A stretch of 64,000 bases of DNA from Elymus sibiricus. Lineage: Eukaryota > Streptophyta > Magnoliopsida > Poales > Poaceae. The DNA lies in NCBI GenBank assembly GCA_039707655.1, contig CM077671.1, positions 244,356,595-244,420,594 of the forward strand, written 5' to 3'. A program made the translations under genes and the position numbers. Below, piece by piece: positions 11,432 to 21,550 of this stretch (the first letter of the stretch is position 1; each line of letters begins with the position of its first letter). A model generated the notes under the pieces. It saw only the letters and a list, made by a program, of their open reading frames with translations, ran no database searches and was not told the origin of the DNA.

Positions 11432-12470
11432 TAATAGATCTTGATCTCCCGGTCGGTCGTTTGTTATGCAGCTCCTCGTCATCTCACAGTTTTGTTAGTA
11501 AAATGTGAGAATCAAAGTTCCGTATGGGAGAAAATGGAAACGTCGAGTAATATACACCCAAGCAGTATGATGATTGACTGTGCCCTAGGGTCACATAAGT
11601 TAAATCAAACTTCTTAAACACTTAAACCATATCGTCATAGACAAGCTCAAGAACAACTTTGATGCGGCAGGGATTGACGGAACAGATCTGAAGAAAGGTG
11701 AACATGACGAGGGACCATGTTGCTTACGTCGCACATGAAACGTTGTTTTCGTGGTTGGCCAAGGTAGTTGAGAAGGGTTTTGACAATTTACAAAAGACAA
11801 TTAGGTGAGATTTTTTGCTTCCACTTCTGAGTGGAGTTTCGTATGGTTTTCGTCTGGACGGTGCTACTCGACGGCCCGGGCTATTGGTAGTGGCGCCGGA
11901 CTCACATCAACATCTCTTTTTTAGATAAAAGGCACCACGTTGAAAATACACAACAGAACATGGGTCTAGCTGCACCAAAATTGAAAAAAGAAGAAGTGAA
12001 AATAGTTAAATATTTTCTGAAACTTTTTGGAAACATGCATGGTCTAGCGTAATCGTCATGGTAAAAGTTTTGGGACAAAATGATTTATGCCGTAAATACA
12101 ACAGAATCAATACTATATAATGCTACTATTCATGGTTTTTGTAGCTACACTTTTCTTTTTGCCAGAATACGATATAGATCATTTGTCCCCGAAACTGTAT
12201 ACATGAGTACTATGGTAGACTATGTTTGTCGTCAAAAAAATTATATTTTCTTAATTTCTTTTTTGTTTAATCAGCTGTGTCTAAAACTATGTCCCAAAAA
12301 TCCACACCGCGTAATGGCTTACTTTATAAATAAAGTTATCACAGCAACTCATCCATCAACGACCAACAGAGTATCAACGAGGTTCAAAGGTACATCAGGC
12401 CTAATACAGACAAATAAGTTCAACAAAGAGCTCAAGGCACACAGGTCAATCAAAATACAGAACAAGGTTC
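11432..12470. other. Intergenic DNA, nothing recognised
   Basis: No domain, repeat pair or RNA gene was recognised. The open frame at 12080-12742 runs from plain AT-rich DNA into the repeat copy at 12471 and is not supported. Confidence 0.4.
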
Positions 12471-12992
12471 GTCAACGGGTGCGCCTATGTTGGTTTCCCG
12501 CCGTGATAGAGAAGTCGGAGCTGTGCGGAGCAGGGCCCCACGGCAACGATGACTCCATGAGGGTGGTTTCAACGGACGGTGCTCGCCGGAGGTTGCGCTG
12601 GACTAGGTCGGTGCGAGGCTTGCAACTTTCTCTTGCGATGCTCATCAACAAAATCAAAGTTGTCGATCCTCGATGTCTGCGGTCGATTGTGTGGCTTTGG
12701 CTGGTGAGGTTTTCAGGTGTTGTTCGTTCGAAGGGGTCTTGACGGGTTGTCAGCAGCGAAGTCGGAGTCGCCCGCTCGGGGAGAGGTGATAACGATGACA
12801 TGGCAGTCAACCTTGACGGTTTCGTCTTCTCGGCGGTGTGTGTGGCCTTGTTGATGCCAAGTCGATCATGTACCCTTTCTTATGGGCGTATTGTAACGGT
12901 TTTCATCCGGGTTTTCGTTAATTAACCGGACAACTCTATTCTATCTATTTTAATGAATCGGGTCCTAAAGGACCATGTTTAAAAAAAAACAG
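12471..12992. repeat. Retroposon-like dispersed repeat, copy 2 with A-rich tail
   Basis: Related to the 10.5-11.1 kb copy (shared 'gtcggag.tg', 'gatgacat..cag.caaccttga', ACCGGACAACTC and 'TTTTAATGAATCGGGTC' blocks). It ends with a run of A at about 12979-12988, as expected for a reverse-transcribed 3' end. No target duplication was identified. Confidence 0.5.
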
Positions 12993-13140
12993 AACAAAAG
13001 GCACTAGCTAGGCATGGACAGAGATGGAGCAGAGTGCACCAAGTTGATAGCAGAAACGTGAATATTGGAGATCATCAGGTTAGTTGCATGGGCATCCACC
13101 TCTCTAGCGAGTGATCTCCACTAGACCACTACTGCAAATG

Positions 13141-13440
13141 GCTAATTTTTTTTAAATATTATCTTTTTTTATTAATTTCGTCACATATTACGTCGTTGGC
13201 AAAATTTACAAAAATGTGATCCTGTCGGCCTAGAGGAAGCCGACTGGTCCAGTCGGCCTGGAGGAAACCAATTAGTCCCAATCGGCCACTGCATCTCTGC
13301 TCCAGTCGGCTTCGGCGTAGCAGATTGGACCCATTCGGCTTAGCCGTGACCAATAAGTACTAATCGGTTTCGCCGTGACCAATTAGCTCCAATTGGTGTT
13401 GGCAAAGCCAATAGGTGCATGTAATCATATTTTGGTGCGT
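13141..13440 (+). repeat. MULE left TIR and subterminal palindromic repeats
   Basis: It begins with the AT-rich terminus, then CGTCACATATTACG, then several copies of the palindromic phrase 'cagtcggc...gccgactgg' with variations ('aatcggtttcgccgtgaccaatt'). The arrangement mirrors the right end at 18470-18748. Subterminal repeats of this sort are candidate transposase-binding sites. Confidence 0.85.
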
Positions 13441-13503
13441 AACTAACATTTTCTGATGACCAGAATGACAAAATAGCCCCTCACGACTAGGCGGCAAGAC
13501 TTT

Positions 13504-13672
13504 TTCCCGCCAATATCTCCCGCCATCGTTTCTCCCTTATCAGTTCCCGCCAATATCTCCCGCCATAGTTTCCCGCTTGTTCGTTCCCGCCAATATCTCC
13601 CGCCATCGTTTCCCGCTTCTTAGTTCCCGCCAATATCTCCCGCCATAGTTTCCCTCTTCTTAGTTCCCGCCT
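13504..13672 (+). repeat. 40-bp minisatellite with E2F-like sites
   Basis: Four 40-bp units start at 13504, 13544, 13584 and 13624, with a partial fifth at 13664. Each starts TTCCCGCCAATATCTCCCGC, and units 2 and 3 also contain TTTCCCGC near their ends. I count seven exact TTCCCGC matches, the core of plant E2F/DP binding sites. The array ends about 20 bp before a TATA box and 80 bp before the ATG of the 167-aa ORF, so it sits in a promoter position. Confidence 0.9.
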
Positions 13673-13690
13673 ATTCTTCTCTTCTGAACC

Positions 13691-13697
13691 TATAAAA
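13691..13697 (+). promoter_or_regulatory. TATA box of the MULE 167-aa ORF
   Basis: TATAAAA in the context ACCTATAAAACCCCC, 57 bp before the ATG at 13754 and just after the E2F-like array. Spacing suits a core promoter. Confidence 0.75.
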
Positions 13698-13753
13698 CCC
13701 CCTCCACACTAAGCTGGGTAAGTAGTCCAGTATAGTATCGTAGTTTCGTGAAG

Positions 13754-14257
13754 ATGTCCCATTATCCTTTTGATCGTAGTTTCCACTTTGGTATGTCCCA
13801 TCGTCTTCTACGTTTAGCCACCAATTTCAAGATCAACGATAGAGTAGTTCCATGGGACGAACTCATCAATAGTGACACCATAATGAATGAGTTGGCTCAC
13901 GCATTAGCTAGGAGTGGGTGGCCTCCTAGGACATTTGAGGAGATACGGAAAGAACTTCTCAAGTTGCATGGAAGATGGCAGAAGCAACTCCATAAGAGTG
14001 AATCGTACCTCAAGTTTGCAGTAGAAAATACAGATTTATGGACATCAGAGAGTGAGGACGAAGACGACCTCTTCATGCCAAGCACCAAGGTCAAGACTAC
14101 CGCATCGTCGAAGGGCGAGAGTTCTGCATCCACAAAGGGAAAGAGCTCTTCATTGGCAAAGGGCAATAGCTCTTCGTCGACAAAGGGCAATAGCTCTGCT
14201 TCGAAGAAGGGCAAGAGCTCTGCATCGACGGAGGAGGACGATGATGCCTTCATGTAG
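13754..14257 (+). CDS. Unknown 167-aa protein carried by the MULE
   Basis: I do not recognise this protein. The start chosen is the ATG at 13754 (MSHYPFDRSF); the frame opens 2 codons earlier only with GTG. Residues ~1-95 look like a compact, mostly helical domain with conserved-looking segments (VPWDELINSD, LARSGWPPRTFEEIRKEL, LHGRWQKQL). Residues ~96-108 are acidic (SESEDEDDLF). The rest is a Ser/Lys low-complexity tail with repeats of the type 'SSASTKGK', ending in an acidic DDDAFM. The architecture (domain, acidic patch, Ser/Lys tail) would suit a nuclear DNA- or chromatin-associated protein, but that is inference. It is transcribed toward the transposase, has a TATA box and an uninterrupted frame, and lies on the opposite strand from the other two genes of the element. 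It could be a MULE accessory protein or a captured host fragment. Confidence 0.6.
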   Translation: MSHYPFDRSFHFGMSHRLLRLATNFKINDRVVPWDELINSDTIMNELAHALARSGWPPRTFEEIRKELLKLHGRWQKQLHKSESYLKFAVENTDLWTSESEDEDDLFMPSTKVKTTASSKGESSASTKGKSSSLAKGNSSSSTKGNSSASKKGKSSASTEEDDDAFM

Positions 14258-14486
14258 TTTTTTAGCTATATTTTGTAATTTCAGTTGTACTGTTTAATTT
14301 GTGTGTACTATCTTGTTTTGTGGGCATTATGTTTTATCTAAGCGTGACGTTGGATAGTAATTTGTCTCATACATAGAATAGACATATGTATCATACATAA
14401 GTAGATAGTCATTTGTCCCATACATAGAATAGACATATGTCTCATACATAATTAGATAGTCATGTCTCTACTGATCGATAGAAGCG

Positions 14487-16081
14487 TCAATGACGCCGCC
14501 TGCCCCGGCGCTCAGGCGGTGTGCCTGGCGTACTCCAGCCCCACCTGTGGGGTGGCCTAATGTTACGAAGAGGAACCTCGGACCCGTCCTGGTCATCCTG
14601 TGTATCCTGGGTGGGTCCTGGTGGAGGAGTCGAAAACATGTCCATCCACATGTATTGCTGCGATAGTGGCTCACCCTCACTCCCCCACCCAGATCCGGAC
14701 GCTGTCGTCTGCTGATATGGATGTGGCCGAAACATGAAACCCGATGTTGGACTCTGCTGTTGTGGCGGAGGATGAAACGCAAAGCTCGACGAGGGAGCAT
14801 GCTGCTCTGGATGCTGCCACGCCGAACTGCCAGCCTGGTCAGGAGGTGGTGGAGGTGGCGTCGACTGCTGTGTTAGGCGAGGACGTGGTTGTTGTCATTG
14901 TGTTGATTGCCGCGGCTGCTGCTGCTGCTGGGGAACAACGTTCGAAGTGCGGGTGCACGTGATAGCCGTGTAGACAGCTCGTAGCTTCTGCTCCAGACGC
15001 GCGAACCATGGTCTGAGCTGAGATGTAGGTACCATAAGAGGTCCAGACGACAGTGATCGTGTATAGTCCCTGACCTCACTATGAAGACCGTATGCCAGCT
15101 CAGCCTGCAATTGTCACGATGATTATTAATTATGGATGGCAAAGTATGTAACCAGAAGATGCATTATATAAAGACAATAGATATTACCGCGTACTGCCTA
15201 GAGCCCGAAGTATCATAGCTCGGGTATGTATCAGACGTAACGGGGTCTGGTATCTCCTCTGGATGAGGGTGCTGCACGATGCGTAACCTTGTCCCGCCCA
15301 TGTACCGATGCAAATAGGCATTGAATTCATCGAGATCAAACATGCGAACCTCTTCCCAGAGACGTGTCGTCGCAATATCCCAGTCTGTCATGTACGGCTG
15401 AAGCCTTTGGACCCACTGCTGATGTGTCCTGCTTATCCCCTTCCTTGTGTTCCTGCAATTGAGGTGTGTGTTTAACAATTAACTGGTGATTCACTGTGAA
15501 CGTATTTGAATGACAATGTACATTGAATAAGTATACAATACCTGTGGACTACTGCTGGCAGTGGGTTCTCTATAGGGGGGGGGGGGTTGACCATCTGCCG
15601 AAGACCAAATTGCCTCATAACTCGCTGTTGCGCCATCTCCTCGACGAAGATATCGAACATAATCTTCGATTTCATCATCCAGTAATCCTGATCTCTTGTG
15701 CATAGCTCAGAGATACCAGTGTAATGTGTGGGTCTCAAGCCTCCATCGGTCCACTAAGCAGGTGAGCAGAGAGGAGTCAATGGCGACACGTCTGGAGGTA
15801 TCAGTGGCCTCTACTAGACGCGCAAAAGGTAAAAGTCCAGCCCATTTCAACCAGCATATCAGAAAGCATAACAATTCATTTAGTGTGGCACATTAAATCT
15901 GGCTTGAAATAAATAAATAAAACACGTACCTGTCAACCCAATCCGGGTGTATCTTCCAGTCCACCTTAGCAGTGCGAGTGACAAGGGGGTCGAGCTTGCG
16001 CTCACATAACAGCGCGGCACAATGCTTACTATCAATCTCCGGATTTAGCAACGACGGTTCCTTCATTCTACTATAGTGCAT
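14487..16081 (-). pseudogene. Plant mobile domain (MAIN-like) gene, broken, inside the MULE
   Basis: Exons inferred on the minus strand: 15930-16066/16081 (MKEPSLLNPEIDSKH..., GT donor at 15928-15929), ~15845-15542, 15452-15188 and 15104-14487. Frames join cleanly across the last two introns (VVHR|NTRKG and QYA|AELAYG). Diagnostic PMD segments include LLTCLVDRWRLETHT, CTRDQDYWMMK and VMRQFGLRQM, and the C-terminal tail has the Pro/Gln-rich region and PLRNIRPP. Damage: the central PMD region between RWRLETHT and CTRDQDYW is missing and the frame changes there (~15700-15730), and an in-frame TGA lies at 14895-14897. PMD genes are known to be carried by plant MULEs and some Gypsy elements. The short exon 1 acceptor is unclear. 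Confidence 0.8.
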
Positions 16082-16090
16082 TTAAATATA

Positions 16091-16270
16091 GTGCCACAGT
16101 TAATACAAATTAAAAAGATAGTGTCACACTTAATACAAATTCAAAACATAGTGCCACACTTAATACAAATTTAAAACATAGTGCCACACTTAATACAAAT
16201 TTAAAACATAGGGCAGTCACTTAGTACAAATTTAAAACATAGGGCAGTTACTTAGTAGAAATTTAAAGAT
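16091..16270 (-). repeat. 30-bp tandem repeat at the transposase 3' end
   Basis: Six consecutive units with a 30-bp period, based on GTGCCACACTTAATACAAAT followed by TTAAAACATA. The two units nearest 16270 have GGGCAGT(C/T)AC instead. The stop codon and last codons of the transposase C-terminal frame (16252) lie inside the last unit, so the repeat forms its 3' UTR. Confidence 0.9.
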
Positions 16271-17145
16271 AGCCTAGCTTCTTCCTCTTGCTCTCCCTCT
16301 TCCTCCTCTTCGTCCACGACTGCCTCGTCCACGCCTAGCGCCCCCCTGGTAGTGACGAAAGTGGGACATTCAGGGTCCCTATGTCCAAATTCATTGCAGA
16401 GAATGCATTGCATGGTGCGCCCTCCGGCATCAGATTCATCCATATCATTCCGGATGCGCTGACACTGTCGTCTACCTCTACTTGTACGCATAAACTCAGG
16501 GTGTGGAATGTATCTCCGTTCAGCAGGGTCAACGGTGTTGAAGTTACCCATTGATCGAAAACCAAGCAACTCACCTGTCCATGTATTGAGGACGGACTCT
16601 TTCGGAAAGTATGGAGATACGAATGAGATTGCGTCCAGTCCTAACTGCCCGCAAGCAGCAAGTACATGCGAGAAAGGTAGGTGAAGCAACTTTGGTTTGT
16701 TGCATGTGCACTTGCACGTTGGCCGGACTTCGTTTCCAATTTTCACCTCGTGTGTCCTCGACACATTTGCACATCCGAATTTGTTGTTAGCTAACCAGAC
16801 CTCATACCTTCGCTCTAGATTTCCGATGGCAACAACAGTGTGTGACCAGGCTTTTTCCATCTTTTCATTCATGTACTTCATAACCCTTTCACAGTAACGT
16901 GTGTTCATGTTGTTAGTGATATGCAGGGCGGCGCTTTGACGTCTATCTCTGAAATACTTCACCGTACCATAGAAAATTCCCTCAAGGATAGTTGTAAGTG
17001 GCAAAGCCCTATTTCCTCTGAGGACAAAGTTATATGTTTCAGCGAGGTTGGTAGTCATGACACCGTACCTTGCTCCATGTGTGTCATGCAGCAAAGACCA
17101 CCTCTCAAGAGGCTCATGCTCTATCCACTCACTCGTGGCCATCAT
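16252..17145 (-). pseudogene. MULE transposase, C-terminal part
   Basis: About 297 codons match the C-terminal third of plant MuDR-type transposases: RWSLLHDTHGARYGVMTTNL, LAETYNFVLRGNRALPL, YFRDRR and a SWIM zinc-finger region. The SWIM finger reads CKCTCNKPKLLHLPFSHVLA; the usual Cys two residues before the His is Phe, so one zinc ligand appears lost. A CCHC knuckle CILCNEFGHRDPEC follows, then an acidic Glu-rich tail. The frame begins at the deletion junction near 17145, where the catalytic DDE region should precede it. It lies in the same orientation as, and next to, the N-terminal fragment. Confidence 0.9.
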
Positions 17146-17828
17146 TCACGGTCATCATTCACGGTCATTGCAGTTGAGAAGTCCTGATTCCATGATGCAG
17201 GATTAGGCACCTGCTGGACGTTCTCTTCTTCGTGTGACTCGTCAGAATCATCAGCAATATCACCATCTCTATCTTCATTTTCCATCTGGTTTTGCATGTG
17301 TCCATCTACCTCATCAACATCCGCCTCGCCACTGGCATAATCATCGGCATTTCCTCCTTCTACATGACTGCTCTGCCCTGATTCGTAAACATCATCTCCA
17401 GCATGGGACGCATAATTTGACATTGAATCATGCATCCCTTCACTGCTCTGGCCATAATCGTAACCTCCGTCTGGTTCAGTTGCACTAACCGGCTTCACGA
17501 CGGGAAGCACTAAGGCGACAGGATTAACTCCCCTGCTCGAGCATGCTTGTAACCAGCGCACCCAATGAGAGTCCCGCTCTATTTCCTTCAAATAGAAGAA
17601 AATATACGAACTGGATCGGGTCCATAATGCATGAACACCCACGGTGTGTGTTTCTGTGTTTAACCCTAGACACCCGACAAGCCATTCTGTCAACTGACTA
17701 ACAGACCATGTTTCAGGAGCAGTCAGTGGCAATTCAACGTACTCAAATTCACTCAGATCAGCTCCTGTCTCAGTCATACGGACATTACCAGGGCCGTAGT
17801 AAAAAACTAACTTCACTAAATCAGACAT
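17142..17828 (-). pseudogene. MULE transposase, N-terminal part
   Basis: The frame from MSDLVKLVFYYGPGNVRM runs about 228 codons. The first ~110 residues match the N-terminal domain common to grass MULE transposases (ETWSVSQLTEWLVGCLGLN, SSSYIFFYLKEIERDSHWVR). A long acidic, Ser/Asp/Glu-rich linker follows, ending near NPASWNQDFSTAMTVNDD. Normal family members continue into a DNA-binding region and the DDE catalytic core; here those ~400 residues are absent and the sequence passes straight to the C-terminal part. A 13-bp direct repeat (ATCATTCACGGTC, 17141-17153 and 17154-17166) marks the junction, suggesting an aberrant repair deletion. Confidence 0.88.
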
Positions 17829-18163
17829 ATCTGTTGACCTAAAATAATAATTCAACAAGGACAAATATTAAGCAAAAGTCAAACTGATAATTTTACCGAA
17901 CCAACTAAAAATTACCCAAAGCTACCGGATCAACTAAAGTTTTTCACACAACTAAATATTTGACATCTACCCAAAGCTACCGAATTAACTAAAATAAACA
18001 AAATAATCGAACGAACTCTATTGGACAGTCCTAGATATATTATCCAAAGCTACCGGATTAACTACGGGAATAGACGTTGAATATATTACCCTTGAAGCGT
18101 GTGAAGAAACGACGAACGGCGTCCTTCAAACACGCGAACGGACGACGAACGCCGGAATCTTCA

Positions 18164-18250
18164 CCACCTCCACCACCACCACCACCACCACCACCACCTC
18201 CACCTCCTCCTCCTCCTCCACCTCCACCTCAACCTCCACCACCTCCACAA
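18164..18250 (+). repeat. (CCACCA/CCTCCT)n triplet repeat
   Basis: Run of CCA/CCT triplets that encodes poly-proline in one frame (open frame 18077-18313). It lies between the MULE transposase start and the right TIR. I do not call the open frame a gene. Confidence 0.9.
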
Positions 18251-18469
18251 TGGTCACCACCACCACTACGAGCTACCCCATCACGAGATCGAGGTTTCCC
18301 TAGCCTCCCCTAACACTCTAGAATCAATCTACGGTGCAAAACTAGGGAGAAATCGGCTCAATAATCGCGTACAAATGGAGGGTGCTTCGGTTGAGAGAGA
18401 GGAAAGGGAAAAGAGAAGGAAGAAGAGAGGAGGAAGAAAGGGGCGCGGCCGAATGGGTGTACTGGGTCA

Positions 18470-18748
18470 TGTCGGCTTCGGCGTAGCCGACTGGACCCAG
18501 TCGGCCTAGGCGTAGCCGACTGGAAGTCACCAGGCCGAGTGACGTGGTCCGGCCAATAGTCTGCCGCCACGTGGCCGAGTGGCCACTTATCGGCTGCCGC
18601 GTGGCCGACAAGGTCCTGTCGGCTTCGTCAAAGTCGACTGGATCCGGTTGGCTTCCTCTCGGCCGACTGAGTGACATATTTGGAAATTTTTCAACCGGCA
18701 TAATATGTGACAAATTTAATAAAAAAACGTAATATTTAAAAAAATAGC
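18470..18748 (-). repeat. MULE right TIR and subterminal palindromic repeats
   Basis: Inverted counterpart of the left end: GTCGGCTTCGGCGTAGCCGA phrases, then GGCATAATATGTGACAAATT, then the AT-rich terminus ending ATAGC. Open frames here (18342-18866 and 18544-18732) follow from the repeats. Confidence 0.85.
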
Positions 18749-18757
18749 CTGCAAATG

Positions 18758-20085
18758 AGCAACCATTTTGAACACCGACTAGCCCAACGCATTTCCTATT
18801 TGCCCCCGTGGCGCTCGTTATAGTCATACTGGTAGAGGGCGCAACCCCCCCCCCCCTCACACACACAGTGGACAGATTATATGTGAGTCAGCCCATACAA
18901 AGCTTTACGCGTGAACGGAAGCTGGCTCCCCGTTTGGGTTTTTTTCGGATTTGGAACCTTCTAGTAGCTTCCAGACGTTTTTTGCTCCTGGTTTTATGCG
19001 TTTGTTTGGCCGGGTTTTCTTTATTTTCTTATTTTTCGTTTTTATTTTTTAATTTTTTATTAGCATTCTTTTTTAAATACGTTTTTAAATTCATGAAATT
19101 TTTAAATTACATGGACTTTTCGAATTTCATGAACTTCTTAAATCTATGATGTTTTTCCAGATTTGTGAGTTTTTCTAAATCCATGTACTTTTTTCAAATG
19201 CATGAAATTTTTTCAAGTGCGTGTGTCTTAGCTCATGAACTTCAAATTCACAAACTTTTTTCAAGTCTTAGTTTACTTTTCTCAAATTTCATTAACTTTT
19301 TCAAATTTCTGTGTCTTAGCTCATGATTTTTTTTAAATTCGCAAACTTTTTTCAATTTCATGAACTTCTCAAATACATGAACTTTTTACAATTTCATGAA
19401 GATTCTAAAATTGTTTTCAAATTCGTGTGTCATAGCTCGTGAACTTATTTTTCAATCTTAGTGAAAAAAATTGAATTCGATGAACATTTTCAAATTTCAT
19501 GAACTTTCCCAATCTCGTGAACATTTCAAATTTGCGAAGTTTATTCGAATTCCGTGGACTTTTTTCAAATATGTGTGTCTTAGCTCGTGATTTTTTTATA
19601 AAATTCACAAAGTTTTTTGAAATTTCATGAACTTTTCATATTCATGAACTTTTTTCAAATTTGTGAACTTCTCACAAATTCATGAACCTTTTCATTTTTG
19701 TAATTTTTTATTTTTGTATGAACTTTCTCAAACAAAACGGTCATTTTTTATTTTTTGTGAACTCTTCATATTGACATTTTCTAAAATGACTTTTTAAGTC
19801 AAAGGTCAAATGGTCAACCTGTCAACTAGCCAAGAAGCGAGATGCGATCGAGCAAACAACTGCTTCGCGTGTGGCCGTGTTTGATTGAGCGAAGGTTTAC
19901 CTGGGCCGGACCGCTAGGCATCTCCTTCAGGCTCTAGTAGCACAAACCGACATCGAGAGCGCCATTTTTGGAGGTCTCCTAGCCCAAGACTAGTGGCACC
20001 GCTGCATTGGACGTGAGCGTCTTTGGGAATGGGCCCTTAGTTGGGCCTCTATCATCGTGGGCCTACCCGGTGGAGATTCCCTCAT
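18758..20085. other. Flank of the MULE; AT-rich degenerate repeats
   Basis: Starts with short C-run and CA-repeat sequence (18845-18867), then from 19060 to 19760 an AT-rich array of phrases of the type 'aaatttcatgaacttttt' and 'tgtgtcttagctcatgaac'. 19800-20085 holds unremarkable sequence. No gene. Confidence 0.6.
19060..19760 (+). repeat. Degenerate 'TTCATGAACTTTTTCAAA' array, left
   Basis: Many diverged copies of 'ttcatgaacttttttcaaattc' in one orientation. The array at 24360-24900 carries the complementary phrase 'gaaaaaagttcatgaattt', so the two face each other. Confidence 0.8.
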
Positions 20086-20349
20086 CAGAAAGACTAATTC
20101 ATTCGAAGTAATTTACACAAGTAGTGGTTTATCTCGAACTCGTATAAGAGCTAGCCATCTAGTTCTTGAAGCATTATTCCTTTTATCAATAGTGTTATTA
20201 GCAAGGAGTTTGAAGCTTTAGTGTTTTCAGTTGTAGTTCATGTTTTAACAATGAATGAAATTAGTTCAATGGTGTTAAATAGAGAGGTTAGATCCTTCTC
20301 ATATTGCAAGTAATATCTCTAGTAAATATGGGGGGAGTTGATCATTAAA

Positions 20350-20461
20350 ATGATAGTTGATAGGGTAGAGGTAGAAACTATCAATTCTATTTTCACAATT
20401 TGAACTATTAAAAGACTATGGATTGGTATCGATTATACCCATTTTGACCCTCCTTTTGGGA
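20350..20461 (+). pseudogene. ndhA: Plastid ndhA 5' fragment
   Basis: The reading starts MIVDRVEVETINS, as in plastid NADH dehydrogenase subunit A, and continues with damaged frame through DNA for 'IIPILTLLLG' before the similarity stops. It is a partial nuclear copy with indels. Confidence 0.7.
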
Positions 20462-20626
20462 TGCTCGTCGGCACTTATTTTCCATTACATGATTTCAGAA
20501 ACCTAAGGATTCGACCATCTGGATATGAAAAATAAAGGATTACTCATCCTAGCGGGAAAGGAGGGGAAATATACTAAATTTTAAGTAAGTACACATAATT
20601 TCATACTCGAAATTCATATATCCCTA

Positions 20627-20703
20627 TAGAATTATATGGAAAGCCATATTCATGGATGTCATATGTACGTCTTGGAGAGATCTTTCCTATCTTTCGAGAT
20701 TCA
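20627..20703 (+). other. Remnant of a plastid group II intron 3' end
   Basis: The sequence GAATTATATGGAAAGCCATA and the following TCATATGTACGTCTTGGAG resemble domain V/VI of plastid group II introns (AGC...GTACGG-type hairpin). Substitutions break the usual GAAA loop and stem. The host intron is not identified. Confidence 0.45.
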
Positions 20704-21033
<330 letters not shown>

Positions 21034-21550
21034 TGAAAAAAGACATAGTTTGGAGGTAGACCTTTTACTTGGGCATGAATTTGGAAACCTTCTATTTACC
21101 AATAGATGTATTACCCTACTTCTACACCCGATATATCATATAACCCATTAAGTGTTTTAATGGAATATGTTATGATATAGATATTGTCCTCACTTAAAAA
21201 GGGAATTCTTTTGATTCAACCATCTGTTTATCAAGTCAACAACTTGAAGTATTAGATGCTGTCAAAGGGAGTGGGGGTGTCATACGCAAAAAGGAAGTGA
21301 ATAATAGAATGACAGAGGCAAATAGATCTCTTACACATTTTCATTAATTTGTGAACATAATATATACATGCAGACACATGGATCCGCACCTCTTGATTTG
21401 AAAAGAATCAATAGAAGGAGAATCGAAAGATATCTTTCGGGTCAGTGTAATATTTATGCCCAAAACCCAAATTCGAGTACTCATTTATTCCGTACCACTC
21501 AAGGAATGGAAGCTACCATGCTTACTCTACCAGCACTAACACTGGTGTTT

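Larger units (their letters stand above)
13141..18748. mobile_element. MULE (Mutator-like element) with 9-bp target duplication
   Basis: The ends GCTAATTTTTTTTAAATATT (left) and AATATTTAAAAAAATAGC (right) are inverted repeats that extend imperfectly for well over 100 bp. The exact 9-bp duplication CTGCAAATG lies at 13132-13140 and 18749-18757, the size typical of Mutator-like transposons. Inside, left to right, are a subterminal palindromic array, a 40-bp minisatellite, a plus-strand ORF of 167 aa, a minus-strand PMD gene (broken) and a minus-strand MULE transposase lacking its catalytic centre. The element therefore could not move itself, though its ends look competent for mobilisation by a relative. 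Confidence 0.92.

Noticed and set aside
12080..12742. 220-aa open frame
   Set aside because: Runs from AT-rich intergenic DNA into a dispersed repeat; no coding signal.
13504..16270. CRISPR-like array from regularly spaced repeats (13504-13672, 16091-16270)
   Set aside because: The units are contiguous tandem repeats without unique spacers, in a plant transposon.
18077..18313. Poly-proline open frame
   Set aside because: Product of a CCA/CCT triplet repeat near the MULE end.
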